The notes: generated from the sequence alone by a model not told the origin. A DNA stretch of 64,000 nt from Sutcliffiella horikoshii (GCA_001636495.1 KV440964.1:4046666-4110665); one strand, 5' to 3'; positions 25,784-35,663 are shown, counted from the first letter of the stretch. Made by a program: numbers and translations.

Positions 25784-26053
25784 ATGGCTAAAAAATCAAA
25801 AGTGGCAAAAGAAAAAAAGCGTCAGCAACTTGTCGAACAATATGCTGAGATCCGCAGAGAACTGAAAGCAAAAGGTGATATCGAGGGCCTCCGAAAATTG
25901 CCGCGTGACTCTTCCCCAACTCGCCTGAAAAACCGTTGTGAAGTAACTGGTAGACCTCGGGGTTACATTCGCAAATTCAAAATGTCGCGTATTGCATTCC
26001 GGGAATTTGCTCACAAGGGTCAGGTTCCAGGTGTGAAGAAGGCAAGTTGGTAA
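25784..26053 (+). CDS. rpsN2: Zinc-independent 30S ribosomal protein S14 paralogue
   Basis: An 89-residue S14 of the C-minus type: [13 protein letters not shown] start, then [24 protein letters not shown] and the C-terminal PGVKKASW. The two CxxC zinc knuckles of the 61-aa primary S14 are absent (only one Cys). In B. subtilis the equivalent protein replaces the zinc form when zinc is scarce, releasing zinc. The ribosome-binding site AAAAGGAGAGAG lies at good spacing before ATG 25784. The isolated position outside the ribosomal operon and the upstream Zur box support the regulatory story. Confidence 0.93.
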   Translation: MAKKSKVAKEKKRQQLVEQYAEIRRELKAKGDIEGLRKLPRDSSPTRLKNRCEVTGRPRGYIRKFKMSRIAFREFAHKGQVPGVKKASW

Positions 26054-26122
26054 AATAGCATCTTACAACTGCTCCGATGCATATACTATTAGAAACTCTT
26101 TACAGGTAATGAGGTGCTTTAG

Positions 26123-26470
26123 ATGAAGGAAAGCTTATATAAATACCTTATAAAATGCAGTGTGGCGGAGCTTCCCCCTGAAAAGCAGCTCTTCTACCAT
26201 TTTATCCAGGATATGGAGTATGCTTTTGAAGAGCAAGCCGAAAGTCCTGAGCAATATTTTGATTTACTTGTGAAACACCACCCATATGTGCAGGCAGCGA
26301 AGCATTTTCATATACCTGTTGAAACCGCTCGAGATCTGATGCTTGAGATTGAGCAGGAGATAAAAAAGGAAGCCGATAACAGGATACAGCGTGTATTCTG
26401 GGTCGACTATACAAAACAGGTTTCAGAAATAGAACGCTCTGATCAACAGTATTTCTTTATAGGAGTATAA
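26123..26470 (+). CDS. Uncharacterised 115-residue protein
   Basis: Not recognised. It is acidic, soluble and predicted mostly helical. The middle segment (YVQAAKHFHIPVETARDLMLEIEQEI) reads like a helix-turn-helix (A..F.I....... pattern), so it could bind DNA. Coding is supported by a GAGGTGC ribosome-binding region before ATG 26123 and a strong intrinsic terminator right after the stop. It lies downstream of rpsN2 (69-bp gap) and might share zinc-responsive readthrough, but this is not shown. Confidence 0.7.
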   Translation: MKESLYKYLIKCSVAELPPEKQLFYHFIQDMEYAFEEQAESPEQYFDLLVKHHPYVQAAKHFHIPVETARDLMLEIEQEIKKEADNRIQRVFWVDYTKQVSEIERSDQQYFFIGV

Positions 26471-26475
26471 AAAAG

Positions 26476-26509
26476 GAGCTCTCTCACCCAATTGGTGAGA
26501 GAGTTTTTT
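26476..26509 (+). terminator. Intrinsic terminator
   Basis: CTCTCTCACC / GGTGAGAGAG with a 5-nt loop, then six T. Confidence 0.9.
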
Positions 26510-26646
26510 CATGCCACTTATTTTCAACAGTTGAATGTTGCGGCACTTCTGGTTATGATTGTTTAATCTAACCAGTTGCTTTCTTCCCAAGAAAATGGCA
26601 CCCTTAATAGGTCAGGAAATTTTTCGGAAACGTGTAGGTGATAATC

Positions 26647-27039
26647 ATGATCGAAGTAAAAAGCTCTCCTGTAAGTGACGGAGAATTCAATAGAGGCGTA
26701 TTTGCAACAGAGGATATCAAAGCGGGAACACTATTTCATTCCGCACCGGTCATATCCTATCCAAACGAACAGCACGAACATATCGAGAAGACATTATTAG
26801 CGGACTATGCATTTGAATACGGCATTAACCATTCGGCCATCTTGCTCGGCTATGGCATGTTATTCAACCATTCCTATGAACCAAATGCAAGATATGAAAT
26901 CAACTTTGATGAACATGTCTTTGACTTCTTTGCCTATAAGGACATCAAAGCTGGTGAGGAGATCCTCATCAACTATAATGGCGATGTGGACGAGATGGAC
27001 CCACTTTGGTTTAATATGGAAGAGGAAGAGAAAAAGTAA
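26647..27039 (+). CDS. Small SET-domain protein
   Basis: A 130-residue protein consisting almost entirely of a SET domain. RGVFATEDIKAGTLF is the N-terminal SET strand motif, FNHSYEPNA the NHSxxPN motif, and AGEEILINYNGD the GEE(I/L)xxxY motif of SAM-dependent protein lysine methyltransferases. No pre- or post-SET cysteines. Start at ATG 26647, with AGGTGAT about 7 nt upstream; GTG 26638 is a weaker alternative. Bacterial SET proteins of this size are widespread but their targets are mostly unknown. A terminator follows. Confidence 0.88.
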   Translation: MIEVKSSPVSDGEFNRGVFATEDIKAGTLFHSAPVISYPNEQHEHIEKTLLADYAFEYGINHSAILLGYGMLFNHSYEPNARYEINFDEHVFDFFAYKDIKAGEEILINYNGDVDEMDPLWFNMEEEEKK

Positions 27040-27055
27040 ATGATCTTTAAACAAA

Positions 27056-27090
27056 AACGGCCAGAATCTATCTGGTCGTTTTCGTTTTGA
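27056..27090 (+). terminator. Intrinsic terminator of the SET-domain gene
   Basis: AACGGCCAGA / TCTGGTCGTT arms (one G-U) with a 5-nt loop, followed by TTCGTTTTG. Confidence 0.85.
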
Positions 27091-27132
27091 AAAATATTCA
27101 TTTCATAAAATCGCTTTGCTATTTTAGTTTAT

Positions 27133-28128
27133 TTATATCTCGATTCTCCGTCCCTCCTCATTGGAACGACGGGCAGCATCGTTAATCAAGGTAAGCTGGT
27201 AAGCATCTTGATAGTTGATATCCGGCTTTTTACCTGTTCTGATTTCTGAGACCCATTGAGTCATTGCAGATGGTGCGTTCTTAGGGATCTCTGTTTCAGA
27301 CGGTGAATGCCAGCCCTCATCAAGATTAATACTTTTGATGCGGATGGTACCATCTTCTATCATTAATGTACCTTCCGTTCCATAAACCTCCAACTGAAAC
27401 GGGCTACCGGAAGAAACAAACCCTGTTTCTAAAATACCGAGCGCACCTGATTCGTACTCAACAATCGCAACCGCGTTATCATCCACCTCATGATCCAATG
27501 TCTGTTTGAAGCGGGCGGTTACCGCTTTCGCTTGTCCACCAAGACGATTTGTAAGGTAGATGGGATGGGCGCCAAGATCAATAAATGCACCACCTCCGCA
27601 AAGTTTCTTATCGTAAAAGTGTTGTGGCAGCCAACCATTAGGGTGCTCCTCTGTCAAAACGGATCCCTCGTGAGCGACACGGCATCGGATAGTGGTCAGC
27701 CTCCCCAATAATCCTTGGTCAACAACTTGTTGTGTGTATAGATAATAATCCGCTGTTAAACGCGGCAAAGAAACCATCAATCTGACCCCATGATTCTCTA
27801 CCTCTTGGAGAATAGCTGCGGCATCTTTTTCCGTTTCTGCAAGCACCTTTTCTGTGAAAACATGCTTGCCGTGCTGGGCAGCTTTGGTGATGATATCTGT
27901 ATGCATGCTTGTAGGAGTAGCGACAATGACTGCATCAATCTCCTTGTTTCTAAAAATATTGTCAATCTCTTCTTCAAAAATGAGATCGAGCTCATCTGCC
28001 CAAGCTTTACCTCTATCTTTCTGCTCGTCCCAAACGTGTGTGAGGAAAATGTGCTCGTTCTGAATTGCTTCTTCTGCATATTCTTGTGCATGGACATGCC
28101 AGTTGCTTAGTAGTGCCGTTTTAATCAT
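27133..28128 (-). CDS. Gfo/Idh/MocA family NAD(P)-dependent oxidoreductase
   Basis: A 331-residue protein with an N-terminal Rossmann domain (IDAVIVATPTSMHTD, KHVFTEKVLA) and a C-terminal alpha/beta domain. The catalytic-region Lys of the EKP motif is kept, but the Pro is replaced (EKVLA). GGGAFIDLGAHPIYL is the typical His-containing segment. The N-terminal glycine motif is unusual (TALLSNWHVHAQEY instead of GxGxxG), so cofactor binding may differ. A sugar, inositol or related polyol substrate is plausible by family. ATG 28128 is preceded by GGAGGAACC. It is downstream of the lipoprotein gene but separated by a terminator. Confidence 0.85.
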   Translation of the reverse strand: MIKTALLSNWHVHAQEYAEEAIQNEHIFLTHVWDEQKDRGKAWADELDLIFEEEIDNIFRNKEIDAVIVATPTSMHTDIITKAAQHGKHVFTEKVLAETEKDAAAILQEVENHGVRLMVSLPRLTADYYLYTQQVVDQGLLGRLTTIRCRVAHEGSVLTEEHPNGWLPQHFYDKKLCGGGAFIDLGAHPIYLTNRLGGQAKAVTARFKQTLDHEVDDNAVAIVEYESGALGILETGFVSSGSPFQLEVYGTEGTLMIEDGTIRIKSINLDEGWHSPSETEIPKNAPSAMTQWVSEIRTGKKPDINYQDAYQLTLINDAARRSNEEGRRIEI

Positions 28129-28175
28129 AGTGGTTCCTCCTTCTGTAAATCGACGCCAGCCATTATCCCGTGAAA

Positions 28176-28205
28176 AAAGGACAGAGCCTAACTCCGTCCT
28201 TTTTC
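28176..28205. terminator. Intrinsic terminator between lipoprotein and oxidoreductase genes
   Basis: AAAGGACAGAG / CTCCGTCCTTT arms; on the minus strand the stem is followed by TTTTTT, ending the lipoprotein transcript. Confidence 0.85.
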
Positions 28206-28218
28206 AACACATATAAAA

Positions 28219-28854
28219 TTATAGCTTCACCTTAATATTAATATCTTCCCCGACCTTCTCGTTGTTCTCGTCTAACGGTGCTTTCATTTTAATCTGCACC
28301 CATTCCACATCTTCAGCTTTTGTCTCTTCCAATAGGAAGAAGATTGCACCTTGTTTCTTCTCACCGCCAGTAAATTTCTCATTTAGTTCACCGGTATCTT
28401 CACTCTTGGTTGTTAAACGAGAATCTGGTGCCATGATTTCTTCACCTGAACTAGTTACAACGCTTGCCTGGTACGCTTCAAAATTTAAGGATTCAGAAGT
28501 TTTGTTTTCCACTTCTAAGTCAAATTGGATATATTCAATCTCATCCTGACCTAAATACTCCTTAAATCCACCGGCAAGTTTCCCACTCATCACAGATACT
28601 TTGTCCACATTGATGGAAAAGGAATCTGTTTCAATTGGCTTTAAACGATTGTTTCTTGCATGGTAGGTAAAGCTTCCACCCTCAGTCTCTGCTGTTTCAC
28701 CAATTGGGATCAAGCTCTCCTCGTCTTCTCTTTCTTCCGTTTCTTCTGCAAAACCTTCTTCATTCGCTTCAGAATTTTCCTTTTCATCTGCTGAACAAGC
28801 AGCCATTACCACAACCAATAATCCTATAAAAAGAAGCGATAGGTATTTTTTCAT
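28219..28854 (-). CDS. Secreted lipoprotein with DUF4352-like immunoglobulin fold
   Basis: A 211-residue lipoprotein. A lysine-led hydrophobic signal peptide ends in the lipobox VMAAC, so Cys20 is the lipidated residue. An acidic linker (residues about 25-50, rich in Glu) follows, then a beta-rich domain with YIQFDLEVENKTSESLNFEAYQASVVTSSGEE. That pattern is seen in DUF4352/DUF5067-type cell-surface Ig-like domains. Predicted to sit on the outer face of the membrane. Function unknown. The ribosome-binding site GAGGGGGAA precedes ATG 28854. Monocistronic. Confidence 0.82.
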   Translation of the reverse strand: MKKYLSLLFIGLLVVVMAACSADEKENSEANEEGFAEETEEREDEESLIPIGETAETEGGSFTYHARNNRLKPIETDSFSINVDKVSVMSGKLAGGFKEYLGQDEIEYIQFDLEVENKTSESLNFEAYQASVVTSSGEEIMAPDSRLTTKSEDTGELNEKFTGGEKKQGAIFFLLEETKAEDVEWVQIKMKAPLDENNEKVGEDINIKVKL

Positions 28855-28986
28855 TTTGTGTTTCCCCCTCGTGTGACTGAAATTCTCTTTTCTATATAAA
28901 AATGATTATACTGTATGTTTTCGCAGAATTGCTAGTATTCCGACAATATTCCACACAAAAATAACCTTCCATTTTAAGGAACACCT

Positions 28987-29018
28987 AAAAAGAGGACCTA
29001 TCAACATGATAAGTCCTC
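28987..29018 (-). terminator. Intrinsic terminator of odhAB
   Basis: GAGGACCTATC / GATAAGTCCTC arms with a 5-nt loop; minus-strand RNA continues UUUUUAG. Confidence 0.85.
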
Positions 29019-29027
29019 CAAGATTAA

Positions 29028-30302
29028 TCAACCTTCCAACAACAAGTCTTCCGGATCTTCTAGCAATTGCTTTACTCTCACTAAGAACTGAACCGCATCC
29101 TTACCATCAACAATACGGTGGTCGTAGGAAAGTGCGATATACATCATTGGTCTTACTTCCACAGTGTCCTTGTCATCCACTACAACCGGACGGCGTTGGA
29201 TCGTGTGCATTCCTAGGATACCTACCTGTGGAGTGTTCAGGATCGGAGTGGAGTAAAGGGAACCAAAGATACCACCATTTGTAATCGTGAACGTTCCGCC
29301 TTGAAGGTCTTTAAGTCCCAATGAGTTGTCACGAGCTTTTTTACCAAGGTCACCGATTTCTTTTTCAATACCGGCAAAGCTTAGTTTGTCAGCGTCGCGG
29401 ACAACTGGTACGACTAGACCTTCTTCTGTAGATACCGCTACTCCGATATCATAAAACTTCTTCAATAGGATCTCGTCGCCTTGAATTTCCGCATTTAACA
29501 ATGGGAAGGATTTTAGCGCGCCGATTACCGCTTTTGTAAAGAAGGACATGAAACCAAGTTTTACGCCATTCTTTTTGAAGAAAGCATCCTTGCGGCGGTT
29601 ACGTACGTCCATTACGGCAGTCATGTCGACTTCGTTGAATGTTGTAAGCATCGCTGCTGTGTGCTGAGCTTCCACCAAGCGCTTTGCAATCGTTTGGCGT
29701 CTTCTGCTCATTTTGATGCGTTCCACGCGAGCGTCATCCTGAACGGCTGGTTTTGCTGGTGCAGCTGCTGCAGGTTTGGATGGAGCTGCAGGCTTTTCAG
29801 TAGCCTTCGGTGCATTCTGTGCTTGCTTATGTGCTTCCACATCTTCTACACGAACGCGGCCCATTGGGTCACGGTAGGAAACTTCGTCAAGATCGATGCC
29901 AAGCTCTCTTGCTTTTTTGCGAGCTGCAGGAGATGCTACCGTCCTGGATTTCCCAGTTTTCTTCTCTTCAGCAGCTGGAGTTGCTTCCTTAGCTGGCTCA
30001 GCTTTAGGAGCCTCTTCCGCTTTCGGTGCTTCCTCTTTTGGTGCAGCTTCAGAAGCAGCACTCGCGCCTTCTTCCCCTAGCTTTGCGATAACCTGTCCAA
30101 CAACAACATTGTCGCCAGGCTCAGCCAAAAGCTCCTGGATTACCCCGCTGAAGTCACTTTTGATTTCTACGTTTACTTTATCTGTTTCAAGCTCGGCGAT
30201 TGTTTCTCCCTTTTCAATGGCGTCGCCTGTTTTTACTGTCCATTCTGCTATCGTACCTTCTGTAATGGATTCTGCTAGTTCTGGCACTTTAATTTCGATC
30301 AT
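29028..30302 (-). CDS. odhB: Dihydrolipoyl succinyltransferase, E2 of 2-oxoglutarate dehydrogenase
   Basis: A 424-residue E2. Lipoyl domain at 1-75 with lipoylated Lys42 ([11 protein letters not shown]), an Ala/Pro/Glu-rich linker, peripheral-subunit-binding domain ([20 protein letters not shown], about 122-160), a second Ala/Pro linker, and the catalytic acyltransferase domain ending in [12 protein letters not shown] with catalytic His and Asp. It transfers succinyl to CoA in the TCA cycle. It overlaps odhA by 4 nt (ATGA), so translation is coupled. The E3 subunit is not encoded here. Confidence 0.96.
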   Translation of the reverse strand: MIEIKVPELAESITEGTIAEWTVKTGDAIEKGETIAELETDKVNVEIKSDFSGVIQELLAEPGDNVVVGQVIAKLGEEGASAASEAAPKEEAPKAEEAPKAEPAKEATPAAEEKKTGKSRTVASPAARKKARELGIDLDEVSYRDPMGRVRVEDVEAHKQAQNAPKATEKPAAPSKPAAAAPAKPAVQDDARVERIKMSRRRQTIAKRLVEAQHTAAMLTTFNEVDMTAVMDVRNRRKDAFFKKNGVKLGFMSFFTKAVIGALKSFPLLNAEIQGDEILLKKFYDIGVAVSTEEGLVVPVVRDADKLSFAGIEKEIGDLGKKARDNSLGLKDLQGGTFTITNGGIFGSLYSTPILNTPQVGILGMHTIQRRPVVVDDKDTVEVRPMMYIALSYDHRIVDGKDAVQFLVRVKQLLEDPEDLLLEG

Positions 30303-33175
30303 TTGTTTTCCCCTCCATGCCCTTTGTCTACGTTCAATGTATCTTCAACAATCCAAGCTTGTTCTTGTTTATGAATATGCGGCTCACCTGTTGCAGGACT
30401 GGAGCGTTTTGGACGCCCGATATAGTCCACAGAGATACCGATATTTGCGATTTCATGAAGGTTCGCTTTTACTACCGGCCATGCTCCCATGTTCTTCGGC
30501 TCTTCTTGAACCCATACGATCTCTTCTAGGTTAGGGAATTGTGCCGCAAGCTCTTCCACTTCCTTATGAGGGAATGGATATAACTGCTCCACTCGTGCGA
30601 TGTGAAGGGATTCCACTTGTTCAGCCCCCATCTCATCCACTTTGGAAGCCAGATCGATCGCGACTTTACCTGTACATAATGCTAGACGTTTCACTTGATC
30701 TTTATTTTGACCTGTGCGTTTTTCTTCCACAAGAAGTTTGAACTTGCCTTCCGTCAACTCGGACACCTCTGAAACGGTCATGGAGTTACGCAATAAGCTC
30801 TTTGGTGTCATGACGATAAGTGGTCTTGCATCCTCTTTAGTCGTCAGCTTCGCCTGTCTTCTTAAAAGATGGAAATACTGTGCCGCACTTGTTACGTTTG
30901 CAACGATCCAGTTGTTCTCCGCAGCGGAGTTCAAGAAACGCTCGACGCGGCCGCTGGAATGCTCCGGTCCTTGTCCTTCGTATCCGTGTGGCAACAACAT
31001 CACAAGGCTTGATTTCTGGCCCCACTTCGCTCTTCCAGATGCAATAAACTGGTCAATGATTACTTGCGCTACGTTTACGAAATCACCAAACTGTGCTTCC
31101 CAGATGACAAGGGATTCAGGCGACTGTACGCTGTATCCATAGTCATAGCCGAGTACTGCTGTCTCAGATAATGGACTGTTGTAAAGGGATAGAGAAGCTT
31201 TTGCTTCCGGCAGCTCGTGCAGCGGAATGAAACGTTCTCCTGTTTTGTTATCATGCAACACTAGGTGGCGGTGTGAGAACGTTCCACGCTCACTGTCCTG
31301 ACCTGTCAAGCGGATCGGTGTGCCATCTGCAAGAATCGATGCAAAGGCAAGTGTCTCACCTAATGACCAGTCTACCTTGTTGTCGTTGGCAAGCAGGCTT
31401 TCACGCTTTTTCAAAATACGGCCAAGCTTTGGATAAACGGTGAACGTATCCGGGAACTTCACAAGGTTGCTGTTAATCGATTTCAACAGGTCTTCCGGCA
31501 CTGCCGTTTCTAGTTCTGGAACCTGATCACTGATTGGCTTTGGCACCTGCTTTATTTTCACATTGCCTTCATCCTCTTTGCGGAGTTCATCGAAAATGCC
31601 TTGCAGCTTCTGCATGAATTCCGTCTTCATACCCGTAAAGCCTTCGTCAGAAAGGATGCCTCTGGTTACAAGATCTTTTCCGTACTTTTCAGCAATAACC
31701 GGGTGGTTGTTGATTTTTTCATATAAAAGTGGTTGCGTCACATTGGCATCGTCCATTTCGTTGTGTCCGAAACGGCGGTAACCGATGAGGTCAATCACGA
31801 TGTCTTTTTCGAATTTCTTGCGGTATTCGTAAGCAAATACCATGACAGCTATACAGCTTTCTGGATCGTCAGCATTTACATGGATGACTGGGATCTCGTA
31901 CCCTTTTGCAAGATCACTTGCATATTTCGTAGAACGGGAATCTCCGTAGTTTGTTGTAAATCCAAGCAGATTGTTCGCGATAATATGAAGTGTACCGCCT
32001 GTTGCATAGCCTTTCAGCTTCGTCAGATTTAACGTTTCGGCCACAACACCTTCACCTGGGAACGCCGCATCACCGTGCACAAGTACACTGAAGGACGATT
32101 GCTTGTCCTGTTTTGGATAGCCTTTTTCGGAACGGTCTTCCTGGGACGCACGTGCCACCCCTTGTACCACCGGATTCACGAACTCCAGATGACTTGGGTT
32201 GTGTGCAAGGTGGATGCGTACCGTCTGTTCCTTTTCACCCGTCACTTTACGGTCGGCACCCATGTGGTATTTTACATCCCCTGACCAACCGAAGTTGATG
32301 CCGCGGGAACCTTCAGATGGTACCAACTCCTTGTTCGGGGAGTGGTGGAATTCAGAGAAAATTAGCTCATACGGCTTGCCAAGAACGTGTGCAAGAACAT
32401 TCAGACGGCCACGGTGCGCCATTCCGATGCTGATGTTTTTCGTTCCATCTTCACAGCCGGACTGTATAAGCTTATCGAACATCGGTACAAGCATGTCCAA
32501 CCCTTCAATGGAAAATCGCTTCTGGCCTACGAATGTTTTATGTAAAAACTTCTCAAAGCCATCAACGGAAATTAATCTTTCAAGCAATTCCACACGCTGT
32601 TCTTTACTGAACGGACGCTCAATTCGTGTATTTTCAATATATGAATTCAACCATGTCTGCTCTTCCTCATCATGGATATGGCCAAACTCATACGCAATCG
32701 TTCCTGTATAGATGCGCTTAAGATGCTCGTAAGCCTCCCACGCATTGGAGATCGCTTCGGGAGCAGCCTCCCACACTAGATCTACTGGAATTTGTACTAG
32801 GTCCTGCTTACTTAATCCGTACGTTTCCACGTCTAGGAAACCGACATCATCCTGTGGCTCCTTGTGAAGCGGATTGATGTTTGCAGCAAGATGACCAAGC
32901 TCACGGATATTACGTAAAAGCTTGTTCGCAGCAATTACTTTTTTGATTGCCGTTTGTGGCACAGCTTGTGAAGTACCAGCCCCACTCTCAGATCCTTCTG
33001 AAGAAATGGAAATGGAATCCATTCCAGGCGGTGGACCTAATTCCTCAAAAAGCGCACGAATAGATCCGTCTACTGATTCCGGATCTTGTTGATATTTTTC
33101 ATACATGTCATAAACATAACCCATATTCGGGCCATAAAAGCGCTCCCAAATTTGTTCAACTTCGACCTTACTCAT
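30299..33175 (-). CDS. odhA: 2-oxoglutarate dehydrogenase E1 component
   Basis: A 958-residue thiamin-diphosphate-dependent E1. The N-terminus [20 protein letters not shown] resembles the E2-interacting segment of SucA. The core shows [36 protein letters not shown] (ThDP/Mg site), [12 protein letters not shown], then the transketolase-like C-terminal half ([13 protein letters not shown]). It decarboxylates 2-oxoglutarate and succinylates the E2 lipoyl group. GGGGGCATGTAGGA precedes ATG 33175. First gene of odhAB; a 160-nt leader and a near-perfect cre site upstream suggest catabolite control. Confidence 0.96.
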   Translation of the reverse strand: MSKVEVEQIWERFYGPNMGYVYDMYEKYQQDPESVDGSIRALFEELGPPPGMDSISISSEGSESGAGTSQAVPQTAIKKVIAANKLLRNIRELGHLAANINPLHKEPQDDVGFLDVETYGLSKQDLVQIPVDLVWEAAPEAISNAWEAYEHLKRIYTGTIAYEFGHIHDEEEQTWLNSYIENTRIERPFSKEQRVELLERLISVDGFEKFLHKTFVGQKRFSIEGLDMLVPMFDKLIQSGCEDGTKNISIGMAHRGRLNVLAHVLGKPYELIFSEFHHSPNKELVPSEGSRGINFGWSGDVKYHMGADRKVTGEKEQTVRIHLAHNPSHLEFVNPVVQGVARASQEDRSEKGYPKQDKQSSFSVLVHGDAAFPGEGVVAETLNLTKLKGYATGGTLHIIANNLLGFTTNYGDSRSTKYASDLAKGYEIPVIHVNADDPESCIAVMVFAYEYRKKFEKDIVIDLIGYRRFGHNEMDDANVTQPLLYEKINNHPVIAEKYGKDLVTRGILSDEGFTGMKTEFMQKLQGIFDELRKEDEGNVKIKQVPKPISDQVPELETAVPEDLLKSINSNLVKFPDTFTVYPKLGRILKKRESLLANDNKVDWSLGETLAFASILADGTPIRLTGQDSERGTFSHRHLVLHDNKTGERFIPLHELPEAKASLSLYNSPLSETAVLGYDYGYSVQSPESLVIWEAQFGDFVNVAQVIIDQFIASGRAKWGQKSSLVMLLPHGYEGQGPEHSSGRVERFLNSAAENNWIVANVTSAAQYFHLLRRQAKLTTKEDARPLIVMTPKSLLRNSMTVSEVSELTEGKFKLLVEEKRTGQNKDQVKRLALCTGKVAIDLASKVDEMGAEQVESLHIARVEQLYPFPHKEVEELAAQFPNLEEIVWVQEEPKNMGAWPVVKANLHEIANIGISVDYIGRPKRSSPATGEPHIHKQEQAWIVEDTLNVDKGHGGENK

Positions 33176-33340
33176 TCCTACATGCCCCCATCTTAGGCTG
33201 TGACGTTTTAGAAAATGCCTCTAGATTCGTTAATATATAAAGGTTCAGGTAAATGGGCAGATGCACCATCTGTTTGATGTAAAATTCCGCTACAATCCAT
33301 CTGTCATTCATATACCCTTCCCTATTTCTTTCACACCTAA

Positions 33341-33346
33341 ATTATA
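33341..33346 (-). promoter_or_regulatory. Predicted -10 element of odhAB
   Basis: TATAAT on the minus strand, 166 bp upstream of the odhA start. The hexamer at 17-bp spacing (TGGTAA) is a poor -35. Confidence 0.45.
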
Positions 33347-33368
33347 CAGAAAAAACTTTCTATTTACC

Positions 33369-33384
33369 ATAAAAACGTTTTCAT
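33369..33384. promoter_or_regulatory. CcpA cre site upstream of odhAB
   Basis: ATAAAAACGTTTTCAT: matches TGWAANCGNTNWCA at 13 of 14 positions in either orientation, with the central CG. It overlaps or abuts the predicted -35 region of odhAB. Confidence 0.6.
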
Positions 33385-33545
33385 ATTTTGGACAAATTTT
33401 CTATAGTCTTTGGAAACAGTAGCATTTTCAGAATATTATAAAAAGAAGGGCGTTAAGTTTGGGGTTCAGGTGAGTTTAAAAATGTTATTGTAAGTGAGCG
33501 CGATTCCTTTAGTGCGGCAGGGGGCATGGGTGTATTCATCCAAAC

Positions 33546-33570
33546 AAAAAGCCTGCCCGAAACCTCAGGC
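33546..33570 (-). terminator. Intrinsic terminator of the BCCT transporter gene
   Basis: On the minus strand GCCTG...CAGGC closes a small hairpin followed by TTTTTG, 12 nt after the stop. Confidence 0.75.
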
Positions 33571-33581
33571 AGACCCTTACA

Positions 33582-35093
33582 TCAACTTGCTTTCTTGACT
33601 GCTTTATCTTTATTCTTCTCAAGCTTCCACTCTTTGTCTAGCTCCTTCACCAATCCATAGCACATCACTAATACAATAAAAGTAAGCGGCAGGGCACTGA
33701 CAATGATAGCCGTCTGCAATCCAGCCAAGCCTCCAGATACCATCAATACTAATGTAGCTGCCACCAAAATGATTCCCCACACAATCTTGATTTTGTTAGG
33801 AGGATTCAATTTACCGCCTGTTGTCTGCATGCCAAGGACAAATGTTGCGGAATCGGCAGAAGTGACGAAGAAGGTCGTAATCAATCCGACCGTCAGAACG
33901 GATAACAATGCGCCAAAAGGCAGCTGCTGGTAAACATAGAACAATGCCGTCTCAAGGCTTTGGTCGGATACATTCAAGCCTTGCACAAACTCCAAGTAGA
34001 TTCCTGTTCCGCCAAACACGGTAAACCAAAGTGCACAAACAAGACTTGGCACAAGCAAAACAGCGATTGTAAACTCCCTGATGGTACGTCCTTTCGATAC
34101 GCGGGCAATGAACATTCCGACAAATGGCGTCCAGGAAATCCACCATGCCCAATAGAAGACCGTCCATCCTTGCGTCCACGCAGCCTCCGTTGCATCAAAC
34201 GGTGATAATCGCAGCCCCATTAACGCAACATTTTGCACATAGCTTCCAAGTGTTGTAGTAAACATATTTAATAGGAAAAGAGTTGGTCCCAGAATCAGCA
34301 TCGCGAAAAACAGGACCACTGCTATCGACATATTAATATTACTTAAATATTTAATCCCTTTTGAAATTCCTGTAGTTGCTGAAATGATGAAAAGTACCGT
34401 GATGACAGCCATAATAATGAACTGTACCGTAAAGTTATTTGGAATACCGACCAAGTATTCCAACCCGGCGTTGATCTGTTGCGCACCCAATCCAAGCGAT
34501 GCAGCCACTCCAAACAACGTGGCAAATACCGCAACGACATCAATCGTTTTACCGATAGGGCCTTTCACCTTTTCACCAAGTACAGGACGAAGTGTGGCAC
34601 TCATTAATCCTGGTGCGTTATTCTTAAACTTTTGATAAGCAAGCGCCATCGCTACAATTGCATAAATGGCCCACGCATGAAGTCCCCAATGCAGCCATGT
34701 GTATCTTAATCCCAATATAGCGGACTGTTCGGTGCTTCCCTCACCAATTGGAGGTGTGGAAAAATGAGAAATTGGTTCTGACACTCCATAGAAAAGCAAC
34801 CCGATCCCCATACCTGCGGAAAATAGCATCGCAAACCAAGTCGGGCGACTGTATTCAGGTTTATCATCTTTCTTTCCAAGTTTGATTTTTCCATATTTAC
34901 TGAAGATCATAAAAACGGCGAATAGGAGGAAAAACGTGGCAACCAACTGATAGAACCATCCAAACGTTTCCAGAACAAAGCTCTGAGCAGCTTCCATCGC
35001 ACTTCCCAATTGATCCGGAATCAGTACCCCAATCAAAACAAACACTACAGCAATCCCCACTGAAATCTTAAAAACTGACCTGTCCATAAGCAT
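33582..35093 (-). CDS. BCCT-family glycine betaine transporter (OpuD-like)
   Basis: A 503-residue, 12-TM secondary transporter of the betaine/carnitine/choline family. GMGIGLLFYGVSEPISHF and the Trp-rich stretch VFYWAWWISWTPFVGMFIARVSKGRTIREF carry the BCCT signature that binds the trimethylammonium group. Length is close to B. subtilis OpuD (512 aa). It imports compatible solutes under osmotic stress. Start ATG 35093 is chosen: GAAGAGGG lies about 6 nt upstream. The longer frame to 35135 would put that ribosome-binding site inside the gene. Monocistronic with terminator. Confidence 0.9.
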   Translation of the reverse strand: MLMDRSVFKISVGIAVVFVLIGVLIPDQLGSAMEAAQSFVLETFGWFYQLVATFFLLFAVFMIFSKYGKIKLGKKDDKPEYSRPTWFAMLFSAGMGIGLLFYGVSEPISHFSTPPIGEGSTEQSAILGLRYTWLHWGLHAWAIYAIVAMALAYQKFKNNAPGLMSATLRPVLGEKVKGPIGKTIDVVAVFATLFGVAASLGLGAQQINAGLEYLVGIPNNFTVQFIIMAVITVLFIISATTGISKGIKYLSNINMSIAVVLFFAMLILGPTLFLLNMFTTTLGSYVQNVALMGLRLSPFDATEAAWTQGWTVFYWAWWISWTPFVGMFIARVSKGRTIREFTIAVLLVPSLVCALWFTVFGGTGIYLEFVQGLNVSDQSLETALFYVYQQLPFGALLSVLTVGLITTFFVTSADSATFVLGMQTTGGKLNPPNKIKIVWGIILVAATLVLMVSGGLAGLQTAIIVSALPLTFIVLVMCYGLVKELDKEWKLEKNKDKAVKKAS

Positions 35094-35381
35094 CAACATC
35101 CCTCTTCTTAAATTCTTATACTCTATTCCCAACAATGCCTATTAATTAAACCATAATACTAGTAGATTGGAAAAAGCGTAGAGGAATGATATTTCAGAGT
35201 ATTGGGGGATATAGCGCTTCTTAGAGCATCCACCTTGGGCCGGGGGAGGATTTCGAGCAATAGGTGGGGGATGCTCCGGTTTCCTCAATTTACTTTGGTG
35301 AAGGGATCGTTTATTTGGACGGATCAGGTAGTTTTTTTGAAGTTCGTGCCGAATTCTACTGAGTTAGTTTTCATAGGAGCG
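35094..35381. other. Intergenic region upstream of the BCCT transporter gene
   Basis: Contains the transporter promoter region and a long-range inverted repeat (GAGCATCC at 35224-35231, GGATGCTC at 35269-35276, extended by CACCT/AGGTG). A 78-residue plus-strand frame here has no ribosome-binding site and runs into the repeat array. Confidence 0.5.
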
Positions 35382-35549
35382 TATGAGGACAATGTATGCG
35401 GGAAATGGGGAAAGATTGTCCTCATAGACTGCGTATGAGGACAATGTATGCGAGAAAAGCAGAAAGATTGTCCTCATAGACTGCGTATGAGGACAATGTA
35501 TGCGGAAAAAGTAGAAAGATTGTCTTCATAGACCGCGTATGAGGACAAT
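35382..35549. repeat. Tandem hairpin array, 52-bp period (ATGAGGACAAT type)
   Basis: TATGAGGACAATGTAT begins at 35382, 35434, 35486 and 35538, exactly 52 bp apart. Each full unit has 11-bp arms ATGAGGACAAT / ATTGTCCTCAT around a 21-nt centre. The fourth unit has only the left arm. Period, arm length and ATGA(A/G)GAC start match the arrays at 9457 and 24547, although the arm sequence differs. Confidence 0.9.
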
Positions 35550-35663
35550 GTATCGAAAAAGTTCATGCCGAAATCACACGAATTCATGCCAAAACTATTT
35601 TGAGGCTAGAACATATTCACAACTTTCGCCCACGGCACCTACACCCTGCTTTGCTTTATATAA

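Larger units (their letters stand above)
33176..33581. other. Intergenic region between odhA and the BCCT transporter gene
   Basis: 406 bp. It holds the odhA leader (33176-33335), its -10 and cre site, and at the far end the transporter's terminator. The stretch 33430-33545 has no recognised element; no coding frame is supported. Confidence 0.6.

Noticed and set aside
35202-35438. 78-codon plus-strand frame
   Set aside because: It extends into the 52-bp repeat array, with no ribosome-binding site and no similarity recognised.
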